Assembly (NCBI RefSeq): GCF_936916975.1
Contig: NZ_CAKZGO010000007.1
Coordinates: 62,001 to 126,000, forward strand
Reading direction: 5' to 3'
DNA: 64,000 nt
Source of the DNA: an uncultured Dongia sp.
GTDB lineage: Bacteria; Pseudomonadota; Alphaproteobacteria; Dongiales; Dongiaceae
Shown piece after piece: positions 1 through 7,688 of this stretch. The position numbers and the translations under genes are program-made. Position 1 is the first letter of the stretch. Every line of letters begins with the position of its first letter. The notes under the pieces are model-generated. The model was given only the letters and a program-made list of their open reading frames with translations. It did no database searches and was not told where the DNA came from.

Positions 1-54
1 GATCTCCGCCACCCGCCCCGCGGCGTCGGCCTCAGCGATGGTCTTCAGGAACAT
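1..54 (-). CDS. AhpD/carboxymuconolactone decarboxylase-like protein, 5' fragment
   Basis: Only the first 18 codons lie in the window; the gene runs off the left edge. It begins MFLKTIAEAD and reads on without a stop. The ATG is preceded at about 7 bases by AGGAG, a strong ribosome-binding site. An N-terminus of the type 'FLKTI-E-A-G-V' is common in peroxidase-related AhpD/CMD proteins, which reduce peroxides using a CxxC pair, but that pair would lie outside the window. The family call is therefore an inference from very little sequence; that a gene starts here is much better supported. Confidence 0.5.
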   Translation of the reverse strand, partial: MFLKTIAEADAAGRVAEI

Positions 55-75
55 CGAGCTCTCCTGGTGTTACGT

Positions 76-87
76 GCTGTGCACAGC
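76..87. promoter_or_regulatory. 12-bp perfect palindrome in a divergent intergenic region
   Basis: GCTGTGCACAGC is its own reverse complement. It sits 22 bases upstream of the edge gene's ATG, in the spacer shared with the divergent PAS_5 gene. The position suits an operator, but I do not recognise a known regulator for it. Confidence 0.25.
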
Positions 88-261
88 CTAGCAGAAAGGG
101 AGCAAAGGCGGGAACCCGGAGCCTGAGGATCGACGCGCGTCCAACGTCATGTGCCTGCGCGTCGGTTTGCCACTTCACCTTTCGGCAAATATGCCTTGAT
201 GCAGTCGCGAAATGACTGCAGTTTATCGATGTAAATTAGCATATTCAAACAATCGGACTCC

Positions 262-774
262 ATGGTGGCGACGGAAGAACACGACGACATCCCCAGCATT
301 CAGCGCCTCCATACCTATTGGCAAAGCCTCGCGGGTGGCGCTGTGCCTGACAGAAGCCAGATCGACCCCGCAGCAATCAAGCTGCTGCTGCCGTATATCT
401 GCATCGTCGATTTCGAGGATAATCCATTCCGGGTGTACTACCGGCTGACCGGCACCAAGGTCGACGAGTTCAACGGTTTCAACCTGACCGGCACTTATCT
501 TGACCAGCTGCTCAAGGACGACTCGAGTGGTGGTGCTGCCCATATCCAGGCCTATTACCGCCGCTGCTGGGAAACCAGTGCACCTTGTTTCAGTTCTTAT
601 CCGTGGCCGACCCGCTCCGGCGGCCATCTCAGCGTAAAATTCGCCATGTTTCCATTGAAGGTGGCGGGTGCCACAAGGCAAGCCATCGCCATCGAAGACT
701 GGGAATACTCGTTTGAACCGATCGCCACGGAAGCAGTGCCGTTGCCGGGGGATAAGCTCAAGACGGGTGATTGA
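262..774 (+). CDS. PAS_5-family (PF07310-type) PAS domain protein
   Basis: A 170-residue soluble protein resembling the single-domain PAS_5 family, which is abundant in Rhodospirillales and Rhizobiales. The recognisable layout is an N-terminal 'L--YW-SL-GG-VPDRSQIDP' segment (about residues 14-35), then 'LLPYI-IVDF' (about 46-55), 'YYRLTGTKVDEFNGFNLTG' (about 64-83) and a C-terminal strand 'AIAIEDW'. No output domain, membrane segment or signal peptide is present. The family is presumed to be sensory or regulatory, and no ligand is known. Two more members lie at 47.1-48.3 kb. The gene is monocistronic and convergent with the Spy-like gene. Confidence 0.75.
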   Translation: MVATEEHDDIPSIQRLHTYWQSLAGGAVPDRSQIDPAAIKLLLPYICIVDFEDNPFRVYYRLTGTKVDEFNGFNLTGTYLDQLLKDDSSGGAAHIQAYYRRCWETSAPCFSSYPWPTRSGGHLSVKFAMFPLKVAGATRQAIAIEDWEYSFEPIATEAVPLPGDKLKTGD

Positions 775-800
775 GGCGCGCCGATGCGCTGAGCTTCACC

Positions 801-1328
801 TCACATCATGCCCATATGGCCCAGAAGCAGTTCGTCGGCGGTCAGCTTCTGCTCCTTGGAGAGTACGGCATAGAGATCGAGAGTCGGCCCCTTGATCGCT
901 TGCATCATCTCCATATGCGCCATCATATGCTGATCCATCAACTTGAGCCGCTCCGGCAAGGGCAGGGACGCGGCATGATGCTTCATCATGCCGCCCTGGT
1001 TCATCATGTCCATTCCCATCCCTTGGCCCTGGCCCATCATACCGCTCTTCATCATGCCGTTCATGAGCTCATTCATGCGCTTGGCATTAGTGCGGCGCGC
1101 CTCGGCATAGACGTTCCATTGCGGCGCCTGGGTATCGTTGATCTTGAGCTCGGTCTTCAGGAAGGCGAGCTGTCCCTCGATATGCTGGACCCCGTGCATC
1201 ATGCCCATCGTGGGCATGCCCCCGTTCATCATACCGGGACCCATCATGCCCTGCGGGGCCTGCTGTGCGGTGGCGACGGATGTGGTGAGCAAGGCAGCGA
1301 CGACAGCGCCGAAAATCGAAGCGCGCAT
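801..1328 (-). CDS. Met-rich Spy/CpxP (LTXXQ)-like periplasmic protein
   Basis: A 175-residue exported protein with a Sec signal peptide (residues 1-21, cleavage near VATAQ). The mature part has about 30 Met and many His. Clusters of GMM/HMM lie at about residues 27-45, 90-116 and 131-143, and again at the C-terminus. The segments 'PERLKLMDQHM' and 'LYAVLSKEQKLTADE' match the paired helical LTXXQ repeats of Spy/CpxP. Spy is an ATP-independent periplasmic chaperone; Met/His-rich relatives are often metal-associated, so copper binding is a reasonable inference. A perfect FNR-type box lies 54 bases upstream. A ribosome-binding site (AGGA) precedes the ATG. Confidence 0.7.
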   Translation of the reverse strand: MRASIFGAVVAALLTTSVATAQQAPQGMMGPGMMNGGMPTMGMMHGVQHIEGQLAFLKTELKINDTQAPQWNVYAEARRTNAKRMNELMNGMMKSGMMGQGQGMGMDMMNQGGMMKHHAASLPLPERLKLMDQHMMAHMEMMQAIKGPTLDLYAVLSKEQKLTADELLLGHMGMM

Positions 1329-1381
1329 GGAATCCTCCTATGGCAGCTTCGATAAGCCTAGGCCGTCCCGGCAGAAGCACT

Positions 1382-1395
1382 TTGATCTGGATCAA
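1382..1395 (-). promoter_or_regulatory. FNR/FixK/DNR-type box upstream of the Spy-like gene
   Basis: TTGAT-CTGG-ATCAA matches the consensus TTGAT-N4-ATCAA of FNR/Anr/FixK/DNR regulators exactly. Its centre lies about 60 bases upstream of the Met-rich Spy-like ATG, which suits activation from around -41 with a roughly 20-base leader. No other perfect copy was noticed in the window. Confidence 0.6.
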
Positions 1396-1511
1396 GCGCG
1401 CCGTTCAGCTCCCTCTTCTTTCAAGGAGAGGGTTGGGGTGGGTGCTGCCAGCGACATAAAGAGCCTTGCGCGCCATGACCTGCGACCCCAGTTCCGGCAC
1501 ATCCACGCTCA

Positions 1512-2342
1512 TCACCCCTTCCGCGCCTTCACCGAGAAACTGAGCGGCAAGTTGGGCTCGCCCGCCGGCATCCTGAACATCCGGTCCGGGCCCTCAACCA
1601 GTTTCGGCCACATCGCCCAGGCGAGGCTGTCATGTTCTTTGAAATATGTGAGCATCAGGCCTGCGTCCATCAGCGCGCTGAGGATGTCGCCGATGCCGTG
1701 TATGAATTCATGGGTGCGCGTGTTAGCGAGCTTGATGTCCTCGCCGGTATAAGTCGTGTCAGCATCGAAGATGAGGGGTGCTGCCTGGAAGTAGTCGAAG
1801 GTGGGCAGCAGCGGGCCGCTGGCCGTGCTGCCCGCGTCGCGGTCGGGCTGGTCGAGGGTGAAGGCAAACGGATGGCCTTCGAGGAGATAGAGCTCACCAC
1901 CGGGCTTCAGCATTGCCGCCACCACCTTGGCCCAGCCGCGGATGTCCGGCAGCCAGTTGATGGCGCCCCAGGTGACATAGGCGCGGTCGAAGCGCTCGGT
2001 GATGAGGGCAGGGGCGTCGTAAAGATTGCCCTCGACGAAGGTCGCTTTGATCCCGGCTTGTGCCGCGAGATCCCGCGCCGACGTGACGGCATTCTTTGAG
2101 AAATCGAGCCCGGTCACCGTGGCGCCGCGGCGTGCGAGAGCCAGCGTGTCGAGGCCGAAATGGCATTGCAGATGTACCAGCGACTTGCCGCGCAGATCGC
2201 CCACTTCGGCCGCTTCGATAGGGAGCAGGATGTCTTCGCCGGCGAGGAACTCGCGCACGCGGTAGAAGGGGGAGGCGACATGGATCGCCACCACCTCGTC
2301 CCAGCGCGCCTGGTTGATCGCGAAACTCTCCTGATGGCTCAT
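1512..2342 (-). CDS. Class I SAM-dependent methyltransferase
   Basis: A 276-residue cytosolic protein with a Rossmann methyltransferase core. Motif I is 'VHLQCHFGLDTLALARRG' (about residues 56-73), followed by the acidic end of strand 2 in 'VTGLDFSKNAV', then 'FDRAYVTWGAINWLPDI' and 'LKPGGELYLLEGHPF'. Motif I has H-x-G-x-D in place of the usual G-x-G-x-G, a variant seen in one branch of small-molecule methyltransferases. The substrate cannot be predicted. The gene is divergent from the GFA gene at 2415. Confidence 0.85.
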   Translation of the reverse strand: MSHQESFAINQARWDEVVAIHVASPFYRVREFLAGEDILLPIEAAEVGDLRGKSLVHLQCHFGLDTLALARRGATVTGLDFSKNAVTSARDLAAQAGIKATFVEGNLYDAPALITERFDRAYVTWGAINWLPDIRGWAKVVAAMLKPGGELYLLEGHPFAFTLDQPDRDAGSTASGPLLPTFDYFQAAPLIFDADTTYTGEDIKLANTRTHEFIHGIGDILSALMDAGLMLTYFKEHDSLAWAMWPKLVEGPDRMFRMPAGEPNLPLSFSVKARKG

Positions 2343-2414
2343 GACCCGTCTCCAATATTCCCTGGACCATTCCTAGCACGGCCACTAAAGCTCGCAAAAG
2401 AGGGGGAGGGACGT

Positions 2415-2804
2415 ATGCCGACATGTCAAGGTTCATGCCTGTGCGGGCAGGTCTCCTATGAAGTGGACCTGCCGTTCGAAACCTACGTGAACTGTCATTG
2501 CAGTCGCTGCCGCAAGGCTAACGGAAGTGCCCACGCGGCCAACGCCACGGTATTGCCGGCGGCATTCCGCTGGCTGCGCGGGGAGGTGGTGCGCTTCGAT
2601 CTGCCAGAAGCTCGGAGCTTCGCGGTCGCCTTCTGCCGGCATTGCGGCTCGCAGCAGCCGCACGCGACCCGCAGCGGCAGCCGCGTCATCGTACCAACCG
2701 GAACACTGGATACGGACCCGGGCGAGCATCCGACCAAGCACGTGTTCTGGTCGTCACGTGCGCTTTGGAGTGGCGCTCTAGCAGATCTGCCGAAGGTCGA
2801 TTGA
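2415..2804 (+). CDS. GFA (glutathione-dependent formaldehyde-activating-like) protein
   Basis: A 129-residue zinc-binding protein of the GFA/CENP-V fold. The metal ligands are visible: 'GSCLCGQVSYEV' (CxC, residues 6-8), 'CHCSRCRKANGSAHA' (CxxC, about 28-35) and 'CRHCGSQQP'. Family members bind glutathione adducts, but most have no proven reaction, and formaldehyde activation is only the historical name. The ATG at 2415 is preferred because it follows a strong AGGGGGAGGG ribosome-binding site and gives the normal family length; an in-frame upstream extension is not credible. Confidence 0.85.
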   Translation: MPTCQGSCLCGQVSYEVDLPFETYVNCHCSRCRKANGSAHAANATVLPAAFRWLRGEVVRFDLPEARSFAVAFCRHCGSQQPHATRSGSRVIVPTGTLDTDPGEHPTKHVFWSSRALWSGALADLPKVD

Positions 2805-2814
2805 GTTTAGGTTT

Positions 2815-3165
2815 CTACCCGCGCCAGTCCCGGCCGGTGATCTGCTTGGACCAGGAGTTCGACCACTTTCCCAGCGGTTCAAGCAACACAAAGAGCTGAT
2901 GACCCGTTGCTGTGGCCTGATAGCCACCCTCGGCGTGTTCAACGAGCACGGCCTCGCGCAATTCCTTCAAGCGGGCATTGAGCACTGTCGGCGAGATGCT
3001 CTCGCACCGGGTTTGCAAGTCGCGAAAGGTGCAGGGGCCGGCTTTGCACAAGGTCCACAGGACGCCCAGGCACCAACTGCGGCCAAGCAGATCGAACAGC
3101 GCCATGATGGGTTTGCCTGAGCGTGAGCCGCGGACCGGCGTGCCGGGGGTGGGGAAGGTGGCCAT
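2815..3165 (-). CDS. HxlR-family winged-helix transcriptional regulator
   Basis: A 116-residue DNA-binding protein. The HxlR signature is visible: 'LLGRSWCLGVLWTL' (about residues 26-39), 'GPCTFRDLQTRCESISPTVLNARLKEL' (recognition helices, about 43-69) and the wing 'VEHAEGGYQATATG'. HxlR proteins are dimeric repressors or activators that often respond to electrophiles or redox stress. The gene is divergent from an EamA transporter, and a 6-bp inverted repeat lies 18 bases upstream of its ATG. It probably controls itself and the transporter. Confidence 0.85.
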   Translation of the reverse strand: MATFPTPGTPVRGSRSGKPIMALFDLLGRSWCLGVLWTLCKAGPCTFRDLQTRCESISPTVLNARLKELREAVLVEHAEGGYQATATGHQLFVLLEPLGKWSNSWSKQITGRDWRG

Positions 3166-3182
3166 TCATTCTCCAATCTCAT

Positions 3183-3201
3183 TGCTACGTATAATGTAGC
3201 A
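3183..3201. promoter_or_regulatory. Inverted repeat, likely HxlR operator
   Basis: TGCTAC-N7-GTAGCA, a perfect 6-bp-arm inverted repeat in the HxlR/EamA divergent spacer. The AT-rich spacer itself contains TATAAT. It starts 18 bases upstream of the regulator's start codon, where autorepression would act. Confidence 0.45.
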
Positions 3202-3285
3202 TTTTTTCTTGCCTTACGCAAGCCGAGAGCTATTATTTCAGTAGCGGGTGGATTTGCCGCTACCACAACCATCGCCGAGGCCGGA

Positions 3286-4182
3286 ATGCCCCTTATCGCC
3301 GTGTCGGCCGCTCTCGCGGCATCCATGATCTGGGCGGCTGGCGCACTCTTGGCGCACAAGCCGGCAACCCTGATGGGACCGTTCGAGTTCACGCGGGTCA
3401 CTCTCATAAGCGCGGCGCTGCTGCTGGCATTGATCGTCACCTGGCAAGGCAATTGGGAAACAATCGCGTGGGATTTTTTGCCAAGCCTCGCGTTAAGCGG
3501 CCTGGTCGGCGTTCTCCTGTGCAATCTCTGTTTCGTCGTCTGCCTTAGACGTGGTGGCCCGCGCCGTGCGGAATTTCTCTTCGCCATGAACACGCCCATT
3601 GCCGCCATGCTGGGCTATGCGGTCCTGGGGGAGCAGCTTTCCCTGCTATCGATCGCTGGCGCCGCATTGGTCCTGGCCGGAATCGTCCTGGCCATTCTTC
3701 ATGGTCATAAGCCTGCCGCCGAAGATGCGCTGGAAATCATCACGGGATCGATCTGGCCGATGCTGTTCTTTGGTGTTCTGTCCGGCCTCTGTCAGGCGAT
3801 CGGCTTCATTGCCGCAAAGCCCGCCTTGCTCGCTGGCACCGACCCGCTGGCCGCATCCGCGATCCGCGTGATCATCAGTGCCGTGGCGCTGGTGGTTGTT
3901 GCGTTATGGCCGGCCAGAGCTTTCGCGCCGCTCACCCAGCCGAGCGGCGCCCTGGTGCTGCGCGCGATTCCACCTGGTGTCCTTGGTTATGTCGTAGCCT
4001 CGTCGCTGTTGCTTTATGCCCTTGCCAGCTACGACACCGGCGTGGTCGTCGTCCTTGGCTCGACCGTGCCGGTCATGATCCTTCCTATGATCTGGCTCCG
4101 CACACGCAACCGGCCGCCGCTCTTGGCCTGGGTCGGGGCAGCACTTGTCGTTGCCGGCACAGCCATGATCCTGCGCGCATAA
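3286..4182 (+). CDS. EamA/DMT-family membrane transporter
   Basis: A 298-residue inner-membrane protein with about ten hydrophobic helices in two EamA halves. The first half contains 'AASMIWAAGALLAHKP' and ends near 'LVLAGIVLAILHGHKP' (about residue 145). The second begins 'ITGSIWPMLFFGVLSGLCQAIGFIAAKPAL' and ends 'AWVGAALVVAGTAMILRA'. The family exports amino acids, metabolites or drugs, and the substrate cannot be assigned. It is divergent from the HxlR gene and presumably under its control; it is convergent with the GNAT gene, 4 bases away. Confidence 0.85.
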   Translation: MPLIAVSAALAASMIWAAGALLAHKPATLMGPFEFTRVTLISAALLLALIVTWQGNWETIAWDFLPSLALSGLVGVLLCNLCFVVCLRRGGPRRAEFLFAMNTPIAAMLGYAVLGEQLSLLSIAGAALVLAGIVLAILHGHKPAAEDALEIITGSIWPMLFFGVLSGLCQAIGFIAAKPALLAGTDPLAASAIRVIISAVALVVVALWPARAFAPLTQPSGALVLRAIPPGVLGYVVASSLLLYALASYDTGVVVVLGSTVPVMILPMIWLRTRNRPPLLAWVGAALVVAGTAMILRA

Positions 4183-4186
4183 CGCG

Positions 4187-4681
4187 TTACAGCTTGCGTT
4201 CGAACATCACTTCATAGGGCGTGAAGCCGGCCTTCGCATAGGCCTTGCAGGCGAGCTGGTTGGTGGCCAGGGCGTTGAGGCGGAGGCGCGTCAGACCCTG
4301 GTCGAGGCCGCGGAAATGATCGGCCAGCGCATCGAGCAGAATGCCTGCCAACCCGGTGCCTCTTTGTTCCGGCACGATGAAGATGTCGGAGACATAGGCG
4401 TAGCGCGTGGAATCCGCTGTCTCCATCGGCCAGGGTTCGTCGACCACATGGCCGGCGACCAGTCCGACACGCCGGCCATCTCGTTCGGCGATCAGCATCA
4501 CGCCGTGGGACTCCGCCAGGGTCGCGAACAGCATGGCGAGATAGTCCTTGGAATGTGGCAGGCCTGGCAGCCTGGTATCGCTCAGGGTCCGCTCATGCGT
4601 CTGCAGGGCGACCTCGCATTCGAGCACCCAATCGTAGTCAGCAGCCCGGTATGGTCGGAGCTGGAAGTCGGCGGTTTTCAT
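4187..4681 (-). CDS. GNAT-family N-acetyltransferase
   Basis: A 164-residue cytosolic acetyltransferase. The acetyl-CoA site is visible in 'AYVSDIFIVPEQRGTGLAGILLDALADHF' (Q/R-x-x-G-x-G/A, about residues 92-120). The C-terminal 'LRLNALATNQLACKAYAKAGFTPYEVMFERKL' is typical of the fold. The substrate is unknown. I use the ATG at 4681; the longer frame would need a TTG start at 4717 and adds residues unlike the family. Confidence 0.8.
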   Translation of the reverse strand: MKTADFQLRPYRAADYDWVLECEVALQTHERTLSDTRLPGLPHSKDYLAMLFATLAESHGVMLIAERDGRRVGLVAGHVVDEPWPMETADSTRYAYVSDIFIVPEQRGTGLAGILLDALADHFRGLDQGLTRLRLNALATNQLACKAYAKAGFTPYEVMFERKL

Positions 4682-4744
4682 GGCGCCGAGAGTGCCAGCG
4701 AAGTGCCCGATCGCCAAGCCGGCCCGCTACTATTCAATATTTTC

Positions 4745-4760
4745 CATAATATATATTATG
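4745..4760. promoter_or_regulatory. 16-bp perfect AT-rich palindrome
   Basis: CATAATATATATTATG is fully self-complementary. It lies in the 194-bp divergent spacer between the GNAT and diguanylate-cyclase genes, which is far more AT-rich than its surroundings. It could be an operator or simply part of AT-rich promoter DNA. Confidence 0.35.
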
Positions 4761-4875
4761 CGACTGACGGATATACAAAAACCCCACAGAAACGGGTCTT
4801 TCTTGGGCCTGTCCCGCCTCGGCCTATCGGTCCGCAGGCAATGAAATGTTAAAGATGTGGCCATAGATTGGGCGT

Positions 4876-6555
4876 ATGCGAAACGCGAGCGACGGCACGG
4901 CAAGACAGCGCAATTCAGCCCCGGCGAAAGTCAGCGAACTGCTCGCCCTGGCGGCTGCCGCGAAGAGTTCCGGCGATTACAAATCGGGCGCCCTGCACGC
5001 CCATGCCGCAGCCGACCTCGCCCGCGCGCAGGATGATCCGGCCAGCGAGGCCGTGGCCCTGCGGCTGCTCGCCGAACAGCAGATCTGCCTCGGCGATTAT
5101 GAGGCAGCTGTCAGTGCGGCCGAAGCCAGCCTCCTCATCTGCCTGAGCCTTGGTGACGACGCCGGGACCTCGCGGACCCTCAACGTCAAGGCTTTCGCCT
5201 TGATGGAGCTGGGACTCCATGAAGAGGCTCTCTCGGCCATGTCGACCAGTCTGGAGCTGGCGAGCAAGCTGCGCGACAACGAATTGCTGTACTGGGTCTA
5301 TAACCGGACCGGGACGATCCACGCGAATTTCGGAAATTTCCAGCAGGCGGACAAGTTCCTGCTCCATGCCAAATCCTTCGCCAACAACCTCGATGCCCAG
5401 GAAAAGTTCTGTATCCTCAACAATCTGGCCGACAATGCGGTTGGCTTGGTGACCCTGCTCCGCGACCGCAAGGATGACGCTGCGGCGGCCCAGGCGCTCA
5501 TACCCGGATTGCAGAACGGTTGGGATGCGCTGGCCTTGGCGCAGGAGGCCCGCCACCCCTATCGGCAAGCAATCTCGCTCAGCAATCTTGGGCGCTTGTT
5601 GACCTTGAACAGGGAGTACGACCGGGCACTGAGCTACCTCGCTGAATCGCGGGCGATTGCGGTCCAGCACGGCTACCGATCGCTTGAACTCGATGCGATC
5701 CTGGGTGCAGCACTGGTCCAGGAAGCGGAAGGCCATTTCGATGCGGCGGTCGCGGAGCTTTCCGCCATCCTCCGATCAGCGATCGACGTGGGCGAAAAGC
5801 CGGTCATTTTGCGCACGCTGAAGGCGCTCTCCAAGGCCCATCAGGAGGCTGGCGATTTCCGCGCGGCACTTGACTATTTCAAGCAGTATCACGATCTGGA
5901 AAGCGAAATTAAGTCCGCCATTGCCGATACCCGCGCACGGCTTCTGGCCGGGCATCTCGATCTCGAGGAAGCACGGCAGGAAGTCGAACAGCATCGTCAG
6001 CGCAGCAGCGAGCTCGAGGCTGAGAAGCTGGCGCTGCAGCGGCGCGCCAGCGATCTCGACCGGCAGGCCCATCAGGACAAGCTCACCGGGTTATGGAACA
6101 GGCGGCATGTCGAGGCGGAGTTTCCCGGCCTCCTCGCCGCTGCACTGGCGAGTGGTTCCGCACTTTGCGTCGCATTGGGTGACATCGACTTTTTCAAGAC
6201 GGTCAACGATCGCCACGGCCATCCGATCGGCGACGCCGTGCTGCGCGAAGTGGCGACGATCCTGAAACATAGCAGCCGCCCAACCGACCTGGTTGCCCGT
6301 TGGGGTGGCGAGGAATTCCTCCTCATTTTCACCCGTGCCACGCCGGAGGCGGCGCAACAGGTATGCGAGCGGATGCGGTTGGCGATCGCAGGGCACGACT
6401 GGTCGCACCTTGCGGCCGGCCTTGCTGTCACCATCAGCTTCGGCCTCAGCGATCTCCGTAAAGCCGATACCTATGAGGCGTTGCTGGCGGCGGCTGATGC
6501 CCAGCTTTACGCAGCCAAGCAGAACGGTCGGAACCGCGTCGAGCCGTCGACCTGA
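4876..6555 (+). CDS. TPR-repeat diguanylate cyclase (GGDEF)
   Basis: A 559-residue soluble protein. Residues about 15-360 are tetratricopeptide-like helical repeats, e.g. 'AVALRLLAEQQICLGDYEAAVSAAEASL' cut into typical TPR pairs. Residues about 365-410 form a charged coiled coil. Residues about 415-559 are a GGDEF domain with the catalytic motif GGEEF at 477-481. The inhibitory I-site RxxD (RPTD, 468-471) is intact, so it should make cyclic-di-GMP from two GTP under product feedback. There is no membrane segment or signal peptide, so activity is presumably controlled by TPR-bound partners or peptides. Confidence 0.9.
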   Translation: MRNASDGTARQRNSAPAKVSELLALAAAAKSSGDYKSGALHAHAAADLARAQDDPASEAVALRLLAEQQICLGDYEAAVSAAEASLLICLSLGDDAGTSRTLNVKAFALMELGLHEEALSAMSTSLELASKLRDNELLYWVYNRTGTIHANFGNFQQADKFLLHAKSFANNLDAQEKFCILNNLADNAVGLVTLLRDRKDDAAAAQALIPGLQNGWDALALAQEARHPYRQAISLSNLGRLLTLNREYDRALSYLAESRAIAVQHGYRSLELDAILGAALVQEAEGHFDAAVAELSAILRSAIDVGEKPVILRTLKALSKAHQEAGDFRAALDYFKQYHDLESEIKSAIADTRARLLAGHLDLEEARQEVEQHRQRSSELEAEKLALQRRASDLDRQAHQDKLTGLWNRRHVEAEFPGLLAAALASGSALCVALGDIDFFKTVNDRHGHPIGDAVLREVATILKHSSRPTDLVARWGGEEFLLIFTRATPEAAQQVCERMRLAIAGHDWSHLAAGLAVTISFGLSDLRKADTYEALLAAADAQLYAAKQNGRNRVEPST

Positions 6556-6559
6556 AGGG

Positions 6560-7567
6560 TCAGGCGCGCTTTTGCCGAAGGTGATCCAGCCCTTCGAATT
6601 CAACGAAGCGGATCATCGCCTCCCACAGCATATCGCCGTATAGGAATGGCTCGAAGCTGCCGCCGAGGGCGGAAATCGGGGCGATCACGGCATTGACGCC
6701 AGGCTCATAAAAGAACGGCACCGAGTAGCGCGCAACATTGCCGCCGCCGATGACGCGGTGCCTTGTGGCCTTGATGCGCCCCGCCGTCCAACGCTCGAGC
6801 AGCTTGCCGAAATTGATGACGAGACTGTCTGGGCGCGGCGGCACGTCGAGCCACTCTCCGTTATTGCCAAGGGCTTGCAGGCCGGCGATGCCGTGCTGGC
6901 AGAGCAGTGTCACGAAGCCGGAATCGACATGCGCCTTGCCGACCAGATCGACCTTGCGGCCGGCATGCTCGGTCCATATCTCATCCGCGTTGACGCCGTT
7001 GAACGAATGCGGTGGGCGGATCGGGTAATGCAACAGCCGCAACGTCGAGACGCCATCCGCAAATGCTGGTGCGAATGTATCTTCAGGCAGATGCAGACCG
7101 CGTGCGATTGCCCGCAGCAAGGCCGCCCCCACCTGCTCCATCGACCTGTAATATCCGGCCATTTCATCCTGCCAGCCGGGCAGCAGGTCCGTCGGCGGCA
7201 GCGGTGTCGCCTCCTTCAGCGGATCTGCGGGATCAACGCGCGATGGTCCATAGGCGATGTCGGGACCGAGATCGTAGCCTTCCTTATAGGTCGGATGGCC
7301 ATCTTGCAGCGGGAACCAGCCGCGATAGACGTTGGCCTGCTCGGCGGCAAATTTCTGGCGCCAAAGATGCTGCGTAACCTTTTGAGGAAGATTGAAAACC
7401 CGCAGCAGCCGATCGATCTCCGGCGCGGTGATCGGCACATGTGCCGGCAGGTTGCCGAGGGTCATGAAGCCGCTCTTGGTCGCGGCATCCAGGATTGCCG
7501 CATCCGTCGAATTGCGGGCAGAACCGGGCGGGCCGAAAAGCGGGCTGGCATCGATGATCGGAATCAT
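6560..7567 (-). CDS. Isopenicillin-N-synthase-like Fe(II)/2-oxoglutarate oxygenase
   Basis: A 335-residue protein of the IPNS/2OG-Fe(II) oxygenase superfamily, starting MIPIIDASPLFG. The iron triad HxD...H is visible in 'GKAHVDSGFVTLL' and 'IKATRHRVIGG'; a downstream 'RYSVPFFYEPG' contains the R-x-S that binds the 2-oxoglutarate carboxylate. The N-terminal DIOX_N region includes 'KVTQHLWRQKFAAEQANVYRG'. The substrate is unknown. I use the ATG at 7567 rather than a GTG 24 bases upstream, because MIPIIDAS is the normal family start. It is divergent from mazG. Confidence 0.85.
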   Translation of the reverse strand: MIPIIDASPLFGPPGSARNSTDAAILDAATKSGFMTLGNLPAHVPITAPEIDRLLRVFNLPQKVTQHLWRQKFAAEQANVYRGWFPLQDGHPTYKEGYDLGPDIAYGPSRVDPADPLKEATPLPPTDLLPGWQDEMAGYYRSMEQVGAALLRAIARGLHLPEDTFAPAFADGVSTLRLLHYPIRPPHSFNGVNADEIWTEHAGRKVDLVGKAHVDSGFVTLLCQHGIAGLQALGNNGEWLDVPPRPDSLVINFGKLLERWTAGRIKATRHRVIGGGNVARYSVPFFYEPGVNAVIAPISALGGSFEPFLYGDMLWEAMIRFVEFEGLDHLRQKRA

Positions 7568-7688
7568 GGCGTCCAGGCTAACCGCGCGCACCGTTTGGAC
7601 AAGCGCGTTTTGTCGATCACCCTATCCAATTTTGGCTATAGTGCCCGGCCATTTGTCCTTTGCCGCTTTGCCTATTCTGGAAACGCCT

